Positions 37,301-48,572 are shown, numbered from the stretch's first letter. The stretch: DNA of 64,000 nt from an uncultured Pseudomonadales bacterium (GCA_937921865.1 CAKZWF010000056.1:1-64000); one strand, 5' to 3'. Numbers and translations are program-made. The notes: generated by a model not told the origin, from the letters alone.

Positions 37301-38359
37301 GTGCCAGCAATCATCCGCTACATCTTGGTCCCCGCAGTCATTGGTGCCAGTCTCGGGCTGGTGGTGACCGTCGCGCTGTTTTTTTTCAACGGCGTGGACG
37401 ACAAGCCAGGCTACGCGTCCGCGGTGCGGCAGGCGGCACCCTCGGTGGTCAATATCTATTCGTCGAAAATTCTCGAACCCGCAGTCTGCCAGCAGCCCTG
37501 GTTCCGCGAGTGGTGTGAACGCTTTGGTGGCGCGGACCCGGGCCAGATGCAGTCTTCGCTGGGCTCCGGAGTCATCGCTGACGAAGCCGGCTATGTGCTG
37601 ACTAACTACCACGTCATCGCCGGTGCTGACGAAATTTTTGTGATGTTCGCCAGCGGTCAGTCGACCACGGCAGTGCTGATCGGTGCCGACCCGGAGACTG
37701 ATCTGGCAGTGATCCAGGTCCCGATCCAGGGCCTGAACCCCATCCGAATCGGCAATTCTGATGAGGTTGAAGTGGGCGATCTGGCGTTGGCTATCGGCAA
37801 CCCTTTCGGAATCGGCCAGACCGTCTCCGCAGGAATCGTCAGCGCCAAAGGGCGCGCCGGTATCAGCGCAAGTCTTTACGATGACTTCATCCAGACTGAC
37901 GCAGCCATCAATCCCGGTAACTCCGGCGGCGCGTTGATCGATACCAGCGGCGCTCTGATCGGCATAAATACTCTGATCTTCAGTCCCAGCGGCGGCTCTC
38001 AGGGCATCGGCTTCGCCCTGCCGTCCCGGCTGGTAGTGGCGATTCTCGAAGAAATAATTGCCACTGGTAAGGTCACCCGCGGCTGGCTGGGTGTCACACT
38101 GAATCCACCGTTGCTCGACAATCCGGGTCTTCTGGTCACCCAGGTGGCGCAGCCGAGTCCAGCCAGAACGGCGGGCGTACAACCTGGTGATCTGCTGCTG
38201 GCTGTCAATGGCGCCGAGGCCGGCAGCCTGATCCAGGTCAGCCGTCTGATTGCTCAGACGCCACCCGGCGGCAATCTCATCATGACGATTCAACGCAATG
38301 CGACACGCTTCGACGTGATCGCTGTCGCCGCTGAGCGACCACCAGCGATCTCGCAGTAA
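37301..38359 (+). CDS. degS: Membrane-anchored site-1 serine protease DegS/AlgW type
   Basis: This periplasmic protease senses misfolded outer-membrane proteins and cuts the anti-sigma factor RseA/MucA to release sigma-E/AlgU. It has an N-terminal anchor (about residues 5-28), a trypsin-like domain with the triad in NYHVIAG, DLAVIQ and NPGNSGGALID, and one C-terminal PDZ domain (about 255-345). The single PDZ plus anchor separates it from DegP. The only in-frame start before the anchor is a GTG at 37301 with no good Shine-Dalgarno nearby; a GAGGAG lies about 35 nt upstream. 352 residues. Confidence 0.92.
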   Translation: MPAIIRYILVPAVIGASLGLVVTVALFFFNGVDDKPGYASAVRQAAPSVVNIYSSKILEPAVCQQPWFREWCERFGGADPGQMQSSLGSGVIADEAGYVLTNYHVIAGADEIFVMFASGQSTTAVLIGADPETDLAVIQVPIQGLNPIRIGNSDEVEVGDLALAIGNPFGIGQTVSAGIVSAKGRAGISASLYDDFIQTDAAINPGNSGGALIDTSGALIGINTLIFSPSGGSQGIGFALPSRLVVAILEEIIATGKVTRGWLGVTLNPPLLDNPGLLVTQVAQPSPARTAGVQPGDLLLAVNGAEAGSLIQVSRLIAQTPPGGNLIMTIQRNATRFDVIAVAAERPPAISQ

Positions 38360-38451
38360 GCGGCTTGTGGATTTTCTGGTTGCTGCGCAAGCCCAAGTCC
38401 CGGCACCCGTTGCACCAATTCTCTTCTGAGACCGACATTCATCGTGACCGC

Positions 38452-39765
38452 TCAGAGATTGTCGTCAATATCTGTAACTCGAACTTCAGCAGAGCGCGCG
38501 TGGGCCTGAAGTCCCTCCCCGTGTGCCAGGATGGCCGAGTCTCTGGCCAACTCCTGAGCACCCCGAGCACTGAGGCCAATGACCGAACTGCGCTTGCGAA
38601 AATCGTATACGCCCAGCGGTGAAGAGAATCGGGCGGTCCCGTAGGTTGGCAGCACGTGGCTCGGCCCGGCCACATAATCACCCATCACCTCCGGTGTGTT
38701 GGCACCTAGAAAGATAGCACCAGCATTCTGCACACGGGACAGCCAACGATCGGGCTGCGCGACTGCCAGTTCCAGGTGCTCAGGGGCAACCCGGTTGGAG
38801 ATATCCAGGGCTTCGTCAATATTTCGGGTCAGGATCAAACCGCCGCGACGAGCCAGGGACTCGCGGATGGTCTCTGCGCGACTCATCTGCGGCAGCAATC
38901 GCTTCATTGCCGCGTAAACTTCTTCGAGATAGTCCGGATCTGGACACAGCAGCAGCGCCTGAGCCGCCGAATCATGTTCCGCTTGAGAAAAGAGGTCATA
39001 AGCCAGCCACTCGGCAGGCGCTGAACCATCAGCAACAATGAGCACTTCGCTGGGCCCGGCAATCAGATCAATCCCCACCTGGCCGAACACGAGCCGTTTT
39101 GCCGCGGTAACAAAAACCCCGCCTGGGCCAACAATTTTATCCACCCGCGGAATCGATTCAGTGCCATAAGCCAATGCGGCAACCGCCTGGGCACCGCCAA
39201 CGGTGAACCCCCGGTCCACCCCGGCCACGTGCGCGGCCGCCAGTACCAGATCGCTCCGGACACCGTCCGGTGTCGGGACAGTGAGCACCACATCCGGGAC
39301 TCCGGCTACCTTGGCAGGCACTGCAGTCATCAGCACCGTGGACGGATAGTTGGCCTGCCCACCAGGGACGTACAACCCAACCCGCGCCATAGCCGTCAGC
39401 CGCTGTCCCAGGCGGTTACCCAGGGCATCTTCGAAGGACCAGTCCGGCTCCAGCTGATGTTCGTGAAAACTGCGGATTCTCTCTGCCGCGCTCTTGAGCG
39501 CCTGCTGCTCTACTCCACCGATCCGCTCAAAAGCAGCAGCGAAATCTGTGGGATGCAGTGCAAGCTCTGCTGCACTGGCACAATTGAGTCGATCAAATTG
39601 GCGCGTGTACTCTAAGACCGCTTCATCGCCACGCCGCCGCACCGCTTCAACCACTTCCCGGGCAGCCTGATCGACTGCGCCGCCAGCATCCAGATCCCAG
39701 TGCAGCAGCTGATCCAGCGATGCAGAGAAATTTTCATCGCGAGCGTCCAGTCGGGTGATCTTCAC
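38452..39765 (-). CDS. hisD: Histidinol dehydrogenase HisD
   Basis: HisD performs the last two oxidations of histidine synthesis, histidinol to histidine, with NAD and zinc. Family blocks seen are [50 protein letters not shown], the zinc-binding [10 protein letters not shown] and [10 protein letters not shown]. Length is 437 residues (E. coli 434). It overlaps hisG by 4 nt. hisC, which follows in Pseudomonas, is absent; degS is convergent 92 bp away. Confidence 0.97.
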   Translation of the reverse strand: MKITRLDARDENFSASLDQLLHWDLDAGGAVDQAAREVVEAVRRRGDEAVLEYTRQFDRLNCASAAELALHPTDFAAAFERIGGVEQQALKSAAERIRSFHEHQLEPDWSFEDALGNRLGQRLTAMARVGLYVPGGQANYPSTVLMTAVPAKVAGVPDVVLTVPTPDGVRSDLVLAAAHVAGVDRGFTVGGAQAVAALAYGTESIPRVDKIVGPGGVFVTAAKRLVFGQVGIDLIAGPSEVLIVADGSAPAEWLAYDLFSQAEHDSAAQALLLCPDPDYLEEVYAAMKRLLPQMSRAETIRESLARRGGLILTRNIDEALDISNRVAPEHLELAVAQPDRWLSRVQNAGAIFLGANTPEVMGDYVAGPSHVLPTYGTARFSSPLGVYDFRKRSSVIGLSARGAQELARDSAILAHGEGLQAHARSAEVRVTDIDDNL

Positions 39766-40430
39766 GGCTTGCTGCCAATCAGCGGATTCGCTGCTGCGAC
39801 CTGACCACGCAACGTATCAATGAGATTCTGGACCGCATCAAAACGGGTCTTCATCGATGCGCGATTGACGATTACCCGGGAACTGACGTGGGCGATGGTA
39901 TCGAGTGCGACCAGACCATTGGCTTTTAGAGTATTGCCGGTATCAACAATGTCGACAATACAGTCGGCAAGATCCATCAGTGGTGCGATCTCCATCGCCC
40001 CCGACAGCGGAATGATCGAAACCTGACGCCCCTGCGCTTCGAAGTAACGCCGGGTAACGTTGACAAATTTGGTGGCGACCCTCAGCCGACCAGAGGTCAG
40101 ATCCGTATCCGGAGGCGCAGCCGTCATCAGTTTGCAGACACCGATATTCAGATCCAACCGCTCATAGAAGTGGCTGCCTCCTTCATATTCCATCAGCGTA
40201 TCTTTGCCGGTGATACCCACATCAGCAGCGCCATACTCGACATAGGTCGGCACATCAGCACCGCGCATGACCACCAGTTTATGACCACCGGTGCGGCTGT
40301 CGAATACCAGCTTCCGGCTGGCCGACATGTCTTCTGAGGGCTCAATGCCACACGCGGCGAGCATCGGCAGGAACTCTTTTAATATCCGGCCTTTGTTGAG
40401 CGCAATTGTCAGGCCGCTGTGATCACTCAT
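39762..40430 (-). CDS. hisG: ATP phosphoribosyltransferase HisG, short form
   Basis: HisG performs the first step of histidine synthesis. The catalytic domain is present (ALNKGRILKEFLP, YGAADVGITGKDTLMEY, DIVDTGNTLKANGL) but at 222 residues it lacks the C-terminal regulatory domain of the long form. Short HisG enzymes work as a hetero-octamer with the HisRS-like subunit HisZ, which is not in this window. It lies 12 nt after murA. Confidence 0.96.
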   Translation of the reverse strand: MSDHSGLTIALNKGRILKEFLPMLAACGIEPSEDMSASRKLVFDSRTGGHKLVVMRGADVPTYVEYGAADVGITGKDTLMEYEGGSHFYERLDLNIGVCKLMTAAPPDTDLTSGRLRVATKFVNVTRRYFEAQGRQVSIIPLSGAMEIAPLMDLADCIVDIVDTGNTLKANGLVALDTIAHVSSRVIVNRASMKTRFDAVQNLIDTLRGQVAAANPLIGSKP

Positions 40431-40442
40431 CGTCTCTCTCGC

Positions 40443-41934
<1,492 letters not shown>

Positions 41935-41951
41935 TGTTACCGCTGGTGATA

Positions 41952-42275
41952 CTAATTCTGGATATGCCCGGAATCTGCTTCTTCAGCCGCTACGAGCGGC
42001 AGCACGTCCGTAAGTCCAGAGACTTCGATGATGTTGACGACCTCGTCCGGGACATCAACAAAGCTGATGCTTTTTCCCGCCACATGCGCCCGCCGGTACA
42101 TGGCAATCATCAACGCCACTGCGGCAGAGCCACTGCGAGAGGAACTGGAAAATCGCACCAGCATTGACTCGCCGTCAGCCAGATCATCTATCTTCCGCTC
42201 GGCGCGTTTGCGCAGATCTGCCAGATTGTCGAAGTCTACCGCTTCCGGCACTGGATGTTCGATGGCCTGGGTCAA
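41952..42275 (-). CDS. mlaB: STAS-domain protein MlaB
   Basis: This is the cytoplasmic STAS subunit of the MlaFEDB phospholipid transporter; it stabilises the MlaF ATPase. A STAS fold is recognisable (LVRFSSSSRSGSAAVALMIAMYRRAH...SFVDVPDEVVNIIEVSGLTDVLPL, broken here). The longest ATG frame would overlap mlaC by about 100 nt; I prefer the TTG at 42275, just after the mlaC stop with GAGAAG upstream, giving 107 residues (E. coli 97). Confidence 0.85.
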   Translation of the reverse strand: MTQAIEHPVPEAVDFDNLADLRKRAERKIDDLADGESMLVRFSSSSRSGSAAVALMIAMYRRAHVAGKSISFVDVPDEVVNIIEVSGLTDVLPLVAAEEADSGHIQN

Positions 42276-42282
42276 AAACTTC

Positions 42283-42975
42283 TCACTGGCCGGATGTCGG
42301 TTGGTTGAGCTGAGTTTCTTCGATGACTTTCTCAGCTTCAGCCGCCAGCACGTCCGCCCAGCCATCAATGACCTTGTCCAGATCACCCCCGTAGGCGGGA
42401 TCCTGTGCAGTGCTCTGAAACTGGCTGCGATAGGTCAGACCCAGATTCACACCGTTGACGATGATATTGCGCATCCGCCAGGTCCCGTCGTCTGACATGG
42501 CCATGGAGTAAACCATCGGGAACACCTGACCCGCCGCGGTACGTATCTCCTGATTGACGCTGACCCGATCGGGGCGTCGTGGCGGCATGGTAGCCGGAAT
42601 CAGCACCAGCTTGCCGTCGTTGAATTCAGTCAGAGCCAGACTGTAGGTCCGCACCAGCCCCCATTTGAAGCTCTCAGCAAAACGCTGCCGCTGTTCGCTG
42701 GACGCCATCTGATAGTATTTTTTACCCATCACACTGCCGGCAAAGCGCGGGAAATCAACCACAGGAGACAGCAACGTCTCAACCTCGACATAAAAGCGCT
42801 CCGGGTCTTCTTCCGCGTACTCTCTGGCTTCATCAATCAGCACCAGCATCGAATCGGAGGTTGCCTGAACGACCGCTTCCGCCTGGCGCCAGTCTTCTTC
42901 CAACGCCTGTGCGCTGACACCCATAAGAACCGCAAACAGCCCGAATCCGACCAATCGACAGTTAGCTATCGACAT
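42283..42975 (-). CDS. mlaC: Periplasmic phospholipid-binding protein MlaC
   Basis: MlaC shuttles phospholipids between the outer-membrane MlaA complex and MlaFEDB. A signal peptide (about residues 1-24, ending AQA) precedes an MlaC/Ttg2D domain with FPRFAGSVMGKKYYQMASSEQ-like and YRSQFQ blocks. 230 residues. It starts 1 nt after the mlaD stop. Confidence 0.95.
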   Translation of the reverse strand: MSIANCRLVGFGLFAVLMGVSAQALEEDWRQAEAVVQATSDSMLVLIDEAREYAEEDPERFYVEVETLLSPVVDFPRFAGSVMGKKYYQMASSEQRQRFAESFKWGLVRTYSLALTEFNDGKLVLIPATMPPRRPDRVSVNQEIRTAAGQVFPMVYSMAMSDDGTWRMRNIIVNGVNLGLTYRSQFQSTAQDPAYGGDLDKVIDGWADVLAAEAEKVIEETQLNQPTSGQ

Positions 42976-42976
42976 A

Positions 42977-43435
42977 TTAATTTGCCCCCATTTTCGTCAC
43001 GAAATCTCCGATCAGGGACTCCAGAACCAATGCACCCTGAGTGTCTGTAATCATGTCACCCTCAGTCAGATAATCCTCTTCGATACCCAGAGACAGACTC
43101 ACATATCGAGCACCGAGCAGGCCTTCAGTGACAATCCGGGCGCCGGTATCCAAAGGCAGATTGCCCGGCTGGCCGTTCAGTTCGAGAACAGCGATGGCTT
43201 CGCCGTAGTTCATATCTGCCTCAATGCGGGCCACCCGCCCAATCGTCACGCCAGCAAGGCTGACCTTGGCCCTCTCCCGCAAGCCGGCAACGTCATTGAA
43301 TCTGGCCTGAACCGTGTAGGTATCACGACTCGCGGTGAGATCAACACCACTGACTTTAACCGCGAGAAACACCAGCGCGAGGGCACCCGCCAGGACGAAT
43401 GCGCCAACGCTGATTTCTATCGTTCGCATCTGCAC
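42977..43435 (-). CDS. mlaD: MCE-domain substrate-binding protein MlaD
   Basis: MlaD forms a hexameric lipid-conducting ring anchored in the inner membrane. One N-terminal helix (about residues 9-27) is followed by an MCE domain with VQARFNDVAGLRERAKVSLAG and GLLGARYVSLSLG. Length is 152 residues (E. coli 183). It shares one base with mlaE. Confidence 0.95.
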   Translation of the reverse strand: MQMRTIEISVGAFVLAGALALVFLAVKVSGVDLTASRDTYTVQARFNDVAGLRERAKVSLAGVTIGRVARIEADMNYGEAIAVLELNGQPGNLPLDTGARIVTEGLLGARYVSLSLGIEEDYLTEGDMITDTQGALVLESLIGDFVTKMGAN

Positions 43436-44217
43436 TAGCCGAAATCTCCATACATGCTCAAGGTCAAAAGAAAATCGGTGGCCAGCACCATCACCGATGA
43501 AAGCACCACAGTGCGCGTTGTCGACATCCCGATACCCTCCGCCGTCGGCACCGTATCATACCCCTGGTAAACGGCAATCCAGGTGACCAGAACGGCAAAA
43601 AACACACTTTTCACCATGCCTTTGCCCAGATCTTCCCAAAGCTCGACAACATCCTGCATGCCGATCCAGTAGCTGCTCGGGTCTGCGCCCAGCCACTCTA
43701 CCGCGACCACAACGCCACCATAGATCGCGACGACGTTGAATATAGCCGTCAGCAGCGGCAGGCACAGCATCCCCGCCCAGAGCCGGGGTGCGACAATCCG
43801 CCGGAGCGGGTCCACACCCATCATTTCCATGCTCGACAGCTGTTCGGTGGATTTCATCAGGCCAATTTCTGCAGTAATAGCAGAACCCGCTCTACCGGCA
43901 AACAGCAGCGCCGTCACCACCGGACCGAGTTCCCGCAACAGGACCATGGCCAGGCCGACGCCAACTGCGTCTTCAGCACCGAACTTCGCCAGCTGAGTGT
44001 GAAACTGCAGGGCGATAACTGCACCGATGGAAAACGCCGACAGGATAATGATGACGAGCGACAGTACGCCAATATTGTAAATTTGACGCATCAGCAGGCC
44101 GATATCGTTCCATTGCGGCAAACCCGAAAGTGCACGGCCCCACATCAGGCTGGCACGACCGAGATTGCCGAGAAAATCGAGCGCTTCCGCTCCGAGATAG
44201 CGCAGATACTCGATCAC
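43435..44217 (-). CDS. mlaE: Phospholipid ABC transporter permease MlaE
   Basis: This permease of the Mla system has 260 residues as in E. coli and five to six membrane segments. Conserved blocks include LRELGPVVTALLFAGRAGSAITAEIG, MKSTEQLSSMEMMGVDP and the C-terminal LSMYGDFG (first block shortened by me for length; see 43870-43945). It overlaps mlaF by 4 nt. Confidence 0.96.
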   Translation of the reverse strand: MIEYLRYLGAEALDFLGNLGRASLMWGRALSGLPQWNDIGLLMRQIYNIGVLSLVIIILSAFSIGAVIALQFHTQLAKFGAEDAVGVGLAMVLLRELGPVVTALLFAGRAGSAITAEIGLMKSTEQLSSMEMMGVDPLRRIVAPRLWAGMLCLPLLTAIFNVVAIYGGVVVAVEWLGADPSSYWIGMQDVVELWEDLGKGMVKSVFFAVLVTWIAVYQGYDTVPTAEGIGMSTTRTVVLSSVMVLATDFLLTLSMYGDFG

Positions 44218-45035
44218 TTGGAGACCTCACCGAGAAGATCGAAATTCAGCTCATCTGCCGGGTAATGAAAAGGCACCGGACCATCGGGTGTGCCATGGAC
44301 AAACTGACGAATCAGCGAGGAGTCATGTGAACGAAGATGATCTGGCGGTCCATGACCAATGACCTTGCCGTCAGCAATGATGTAAATCTGCTCGGCTATG
44401 GTGATGGTTTCGTGGATATCGTGTGACACCACGAGACTGGTCGCAGCAAATGCGTGATTCAGCCTTTTGATCAGGCTCTGCACCACGCCCATCGCAATCG
44501 GGTCCTGACCCGTAAACGGCTCATCGTACATAAGCAGCAGCGGGTCCAGCGCAATCGCCCGCGCCAGCGCCACCCGGCGCGCCATACCGCCGGATAGTTC
44601 GTTCGGCATCAGATCACGGGCACCACGAAGCCCAACCGCATTCAGCTTCATCAACACCAGGTCGCGGATACTATCATCCGGCAGATCGGTATGCTCGCGT
44701 AGTGGAAACGCTACATTTTCCGCCACGCTCATGTCCGTAAAAAGTGCCGAAGACTGAAACAGCATGCCGATGTTCTTGCGCAGCTCGAACAGCTCAGCGC
44801 GGGAAGCTCGACAGACATCGAGTCCGTTGACGATGACTTCACCCGCATCTGGTGCCACCTGGCCACCGATCACTTTCAGCAGGGTGGTTTTACCGGTGCC
44901 GCTGGGTCCCATTAGAGCGGTGATTTTGCCACGCGGGATCGACATATCGAGCCCGTCGAAAACCACCCTGCGGCCCCGTTTAAGGTACAGACCTCTGATC
45001 TCGATCAGATTGTCGCTGCTTTTTTCGTCTACCAT
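44214..45035 (-). CDS. mlaF: Phospholipid ABC transporter ATPase MlaF
   Basis: This ATPase drives Mla transport. Walker A GPSGTGKTTLL, the Q-loop, the signature LSGGMARRVALARA and Walker B LLLMYDEPFTGQDP are all present. I set the start at ATG 45035 (MVDEKSSDN), 273 residues; the longer frame upstream lacks homology. It is the first gene of mlaFEDCB-ibaG-murA-hisGD and diverges from caxA. Confidence 0.96.
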   Translation of the reverse strand: MVDEKSSDNLIEIRGLYLKRGRRVVFDGLDMSIPRGKITALMGPSGTGKTTLLKVIGGQVAPDAGEVIVNGLDVCRASRAELFELRKNIGMLFQSSALFTDMSVAENVAFPLREHTDLPDDSIRDLVLMKLNAVGLRGARDLMPNELSGGMARRVALARAIALDPLLLMYDEPFTGQDPIAMGVVQSLIKRLNHAFAATSLVVSHDIHETITIAEQIYIIADGKVIGHGPPDHLRSHDSSLIRQFVHGTPDGPVPFHYPADELNFDLLGEVSK

Positions 45036-45197
45036 GACTGAAGATGTCCCTGTTGCCGGAACTATAACATCGAGCGGGAATAGGGACTGCGGACACAGTC
45101 CTACCTTTCTAACGGTTGGCGGCACGGCAAGATCCGTCTAAAGTTCGCCCTTGGCACGCGCAAACAACAACTACAGTAGCAAGAGAAGTAACCGGGT

Positions 45198-46163
45198 ATG
45201 TGGATTCCCGTACTAGCGCTGATTTTCGGGTTCATCACGCTGGTATGGAGCGCAGACCGCTTTCTGTCTGGCGCTGCCAGCACAGCCAGCCACATGGGCG
45301 TCTCCAAACTGCTCATTGGACTCACAGTCGTGTCTGTCGGCACCTCGGCACCTGAGATTCTGGTCGCCGTCGCAGCGTCGCTGGAAGGTAACAATCTTCT
45401 CGCCGTGGGGAACGCGATCGGCTCTAACATAGCCAACATCGGCCTCGTCCTCGGCATCACAGCCATCATAGCCCCACTGCCGTTCTCCCAGACCGTGCTG
45501 AAATCTGAACTGCCGTGGCTGTTAGGCGCCACCGCGCTGGCTTTGATTCTGCTGTTCGACCTCGAGCTTTCCGTCATTGACGGAATTCTGCTTCTGACCG
45601 GGTTAGGACTGGTGCTGTATCGACTGCTGAAGAAACAGGGCGTTGGCAGCGATGTATCCAGCAGTATCGAAGAAGAACTGGACGATATGCCCCAGATGAC
45701 CACCCGCCAGGGCTGGTTCTGGCTCGTTCTGGGTTTGATCATACTGCTGTTTTCAGCCGAACTGCTGGTCTGGGCTGCCACCACAATTGCCGAACGGCTG
45801 GGTGTCAGCGAGCTGATAGTGGGTCTGACCATCGTTGCTGTTGGCACCAGTCTTCCTGAGCTTGCAGCCACCGTAGGTTCTGCGATCAAAGGCCATACAG
45901 ATATTGCTATCGGCAACGTTGTTGGCTCCAACATTCTGAACATTCTCGCGGTGCTCTCGGTACCCGGACTGATTGGTGGTACCGATATCGAGAGCGTCGC
46001 TTTGTGGCGCGACTGTGGAATGATGCTGGCGCTGACCCTGCTGCTGGCGCTGTTTGCCTACGCGGTCAATTCGCTACCGGTGATCACCCGATTTGAGGGT
46101 GCGGTAATGTTGTTTGCCTGGATTGGTTATAACTATCTGCTGATTCAGTCAGTGCCTGTCTGA
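45198..46163 (+). CDS. caxA: Calcium/sodium antiporter CaxA (YrbG family)
   Basis: This 321-residue Ca2+/Na+ exchanger has two inverted alpha repeats, GTSAPEILVAVAASLEG with GNAIGSNIANIGL and GTSLPELAATVGSAIKG with GNVVGSNILNI, and about ten membrane segments. The acidic residues in the repeats bind cations. It heads the kdsC-lptCAB-rpoN operon as yrbG does in E. coli. kdsD, expected between caxA and kdsC, is missing; only 1 nt separates them. Confidence 0.94.
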   Translation: MWIPVLALIFGFITLVWSADRFLSGAASTASHMGVSKLLIGLTVVSVGTSAPEILVAVAASLEGNNLLAVGNAIGSNIANIGLVLGITAIIAPLPFSQTVLKSELPWLLGATALALILLFDLELSVIDGILLLTGLGLVLYRLLKKQGVGSDVSSSIEEELDDMPQMTTRQGWFWLVLGLIILLFSAELLVWAATTIAERLGVSELIVGLTIVAVGTSLPELAATVGSAIKGHTDIAIGNVVGSNILNILAVLSVPGLIGGTDIESVALWRDCGMMLALTLLLALFAYAVNSLPVITRFEGAVMLFAWIGYNYLLIQSVPV

Positions 46164-46164
46164 T

Positions 46165-46692
46165 ATGAGCCACCAACTCCTGACCGAGTCGCAGATCACC
46201 GATCGTTGTCGCAAATTGCGCCTGATCAGCTTCGACGTGGACGGCGTGCTGACCGACGGCACGCTCTACTACAGTGACGATGGCCGGGAAATCAAAGCCT
46301 TCAACGTTCAGGACGGCGCGGCACTCAAGCTGCTCCAGCAGCAGGGCGTCGCAGTTGCGATCCTGACCGGCCGCGATTCGCCCATGGTTGCCAGGCGCGC
46401 GGCAGAACTGGGCATTGAGCACCTGTATCAGGGGCTGGATGACAAACAGGTGGGTATGAACCGCCTGCTCGAGCAGACCGGGCTGACCGCCCAGCAGACG
46501 GCTCACGTGGGCGACGACCTCCAGGACCTGACGCTGTTCGATACCGTCGGCTTCTCAATCAGCGTTCCGAACGGCCACCCAACCGTGTTGAGCCGTGCTG
46601 ATCTCGTCACCACCACCAGTGGCGGACAGGGTGTCGCTCGGGAACTGGCCGAATTAATCCTTCGGGCTCAGGGCACCTGGCCGTACGACTGA
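46165..46692 (+). CDS. kdsC: KDO-8-phosphate phosphatase KdsC
   Basis: KdsC releases phosphate from Kdo-8-P in Kdo synthesis for LPS. HAD-family motifs are SFDVDGVLTDG (nucleophile DxD), LTGRDS and VGDDLQDL. Length is 175 residues (E. coli 188). It is followed 6 nt later by lptC. Confidence 0.96.
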   Translation: MSHQLLTESQITDRCRKLRLISFDVDGVLTDGTLYYSDDGREIKAFNVQDGAALKLLQQQGVAVAILTGRDSPMVARRAAELGIEHLYQGLDDKQVGMNRLLEQTGLTAQQTAHVGDDLQDLTLFDTVGFSISVPNGHPTVLSRADLVTTTSGGQGVARELAELILRAQGTWPYD

Positions 46693-46698
46693 GTCATC

Positions 46699-47304
46699 AT
46701 GGCGAGAATCAGTACATGGGTTGTCTGCGCCGGTTTGCTGGTGGTCTGCGTTTTGATGGTGTTCGACTCTGCTGAGGAATCCAGCCGTGCTCCGCTGCCT
46801 GCTGACCTCGCTGATGCTCCGAACCTGCTGATGGCAACCGCCACCATTCTGCAGTACCGCGAAGACGGAACTCTGAACTACCGTCTGGCTGCCAGACAGA
46901 TCCGTCATTTCGACGCCGAAAATATCACGCGTCTGCAGGACGCAAGCCTCCATCTGCTTGATTCCGAAGGCAAACCACCTTGGGATATCCAGGCTCGATC
47001 GGGTGAAATACGCCAGAATCCGTCGCCTGGCCAACCCGCAGAGGAGGTTGTATTTCTCAACGATCAGGTCGAAATGACCCAGGAATACCCTGACGGCAGC
47101 TTCGTCCGGGTGAACACACCGTCCATCTACTACTATCCGGAACGCCAATACGCGGAAACCACCCAGAATGTTATGATCGACACCGACGTGGGCAGAACCA
47201 AAGCCATCGGATTACAAGGTGAATTACAGCAAGGACTACTCAGACTGTTCTCCAGCGAGGAAGAACGCGTCCATACCATCGTGCTGCGCAACCAGTTCCG
47301 CTGA
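46699..47304 (+). CDS. lptC: LPS export protein LptC
   Basis: This bitopic protein passes LPS from LptB2FG to LptA. It has one N-terminal membrane helix (about residues 5-22) and a periplasmic beta-jellyroll. The family shows little conservation, but blocks such as NYRLAARQIRHFD and YYYPERQYAETTQNVMI fit. Length is 201 residues (E. coli 191). Confidence 0.92.
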   Translation: MARISTWVVCAGLLVVCVLMVFDSAEESSRAPLPADLADAPNLLMATATILQYREDGTLNYRLAARQIRHFDAENITRLQDASLHLLDSEGKPPWDIQARSGEIRQNPSPGQPAEEVVFLNDQVEMTQEYPDGSFVRVNTPSIYYYPERQYAETTQNVMIDTDVGRTKAIGLQGELQQGLLRLFSSEEERVHTIVLRNQFR

Positions 47305-47806
47305 TCGCAGCCCGAGCTGGATCAGTTCGCTGTTGCTCGCCACACTGGCACTGATTCCCTTGCACAGCAGCGCGCTGCCGGAGGATTCCGAGCAGCCCAT
47401 CCATATCCGCGCCGACAACGCGGAGATCGACAACAAGTCAAAACGCGTCATCTATCGAGGTTCCGTTCAGGTCGATCAAGGCACCTTGCGAGTCACAGCA
47501 GACGAAATGACCGTTGAATACCAGGATCAGAAAGTTGTCCGGATTGTCGCCGTTGGCGAACCGGCGCGCTACAAACAGCAGCTGGAAGCGGAAGACGAGA
47601 TGGTCAATGCCGACGCCAGCACCATTACCTACTACACCCAGGACGAACGCGTCGACCTGCAAGGTGATGCCTCGCTGGAACAGGAAGGGAATACGATCAC
47701 AGGCGATTTCATCCGCTACGACATCGTTGACGGCAAAATAGACGCGACCGCCGAGGGGAATAATCGCATAGAAATGGAGTTGCAGCCCGCCTTCAGCGAG
47801 CAGTAA
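47219..47806 (+). CDS. lptA: LPS transport periplasmic bridge protein LptA
   Basis: LptA forms the periplasmic bridge that carries LPS to LptDE. The OstA-type domain begins after a signal segment ending in LIPLHSSA and shows [20 protein letters not shown] and TADEMTVEY. The start is uncertain: there is no in-frame ATG. The GTG at 47219 lies 86 nt inside lptC and adds a non-conserved extension; a TTG at 47333 or another non-standard start beside the lptC stop would give a more normal signal peptide. Confidence 0.88.
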   Translation: MNYSKDYSDCSPARKNASIPSCCATSSADRSPSWISSLLLATLALIPLHSSALPEDSEQPIHIRADNAEIDNKSKRVIYRGSVQVDQGTLRVTADEMTVEYQDQKVVRIVAVGEPARYKQQLEAEDEMVNADASTITYYTQDERVDLQGDASLEQEGNTITGDFIRYDIVDGKIDATAEGNNRIEMELQPAFSEQ

Positions 47807-47846
47807 CCGCCGGCCCCAGAATAAAACGGTAAGCAACCCCGAACAG

Positions 47847-48572
47847 ATGTCCACCCTCCAGGTCCGCTCCTTAAGAAAGCAGTATCGTAAAAAGGTCGCG
47901 GTCAAAAACGTCAGCCTAAGCGTGAACAGCGGCGAAATCATCGGCCTGCTCGGACCCAACGGGGCAGGTAAAACGACCACTTTTTATATGATCGTCGGCT
48001 TGCTGAAAGCAGAAGACGGCGAGATTGTGCTCGATGATAAGACCATCACCCGAGCCCCGATGCACCAGCGGGCGCAGGCGGGTATCGGCTATCTGCCGCA
48101 GGAGGCCAGCGTTTTCCGCAAACTCAGCGCGGCCGACAATCTGCTGGCAGTCCTTGAGTTGCGGCGTGATCTCGACAAGGCAGGACAGCGTCGCGAGCTG
48201 GAGGCGCTGCTCGATGAATTCAGCCTGCAGGGTGTTCGAGACAACGCCGGCGAACGGCTGTCCGGCGGCGAACGCAGACGGGTTGAAATCGCCCGCGCCC
48301 TGGCCACAAAGCCCAAATTCATGTTGCTCGACGAACCTTTTGCCGGTGTTGACCCAATCTCTGTAGCCGACATCAAACGCGAAATCCGTGATCTTGCGGG
48401 TCGCAATCTGGGCGTGCTGATTACCGACCACAACGTCCGAGACACGCTGGATATCTGCGATCGGGCCTACATAGTCAGTGAAGGCGAGATTATCGCGGAA
48501 GGTGAACCCGAACAGATCCTGCAGAACAATCAGGTACGCAATGTTTATCTCGGCGAGGGCTTCAGCCTGTGA
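47847..48572 (+). CDS. lptB: LPS export ABC transporter ATPase LptB
   Basis: This is the cytoplasmic ATPase of LptB2FGC. Walker [19 protein letters not shown]-loop [17 protein letters not shown], signature [15 protein letters not shown] and Walker [14 protein letters not shown] are clear. Length is 241 residues, the same as E. coli. lptF and lptG are not in the window. Confidence 0.98.
   Translation: MSTLQVRSLRKQYRKKVAVKNVSLSVNSGEIIGLLGPNGAGKTTTFYMIVGLLKAEDGEIVLDDKTITRAPMHQRAQAGIGYLPQEASVFRKLSAADNLLAVLELRRDLDKAGQRRELEALLDEFSLQGVRDNAGERLSGGERRRVEIARALATKPKFMLLDEPFAGVDPISVADIKREIRDLAGRNLGVLITDHNVRDTLDICDRAYIVSEGEIIAEGEPEQILQNNQVRNVYLGEGFSL

Noticed and set aside
37184-38293. A 369-codon minus-strand frame
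   Set aside because: It lies opposite the well-supported DegS protease; the composition is that of an antisense frame with no family motif.
45101-45943. A 280-codon minus-strand frame
   Set aside because: It is antisense to caxA, Ser/Pro/Thr-rich and without any domain.
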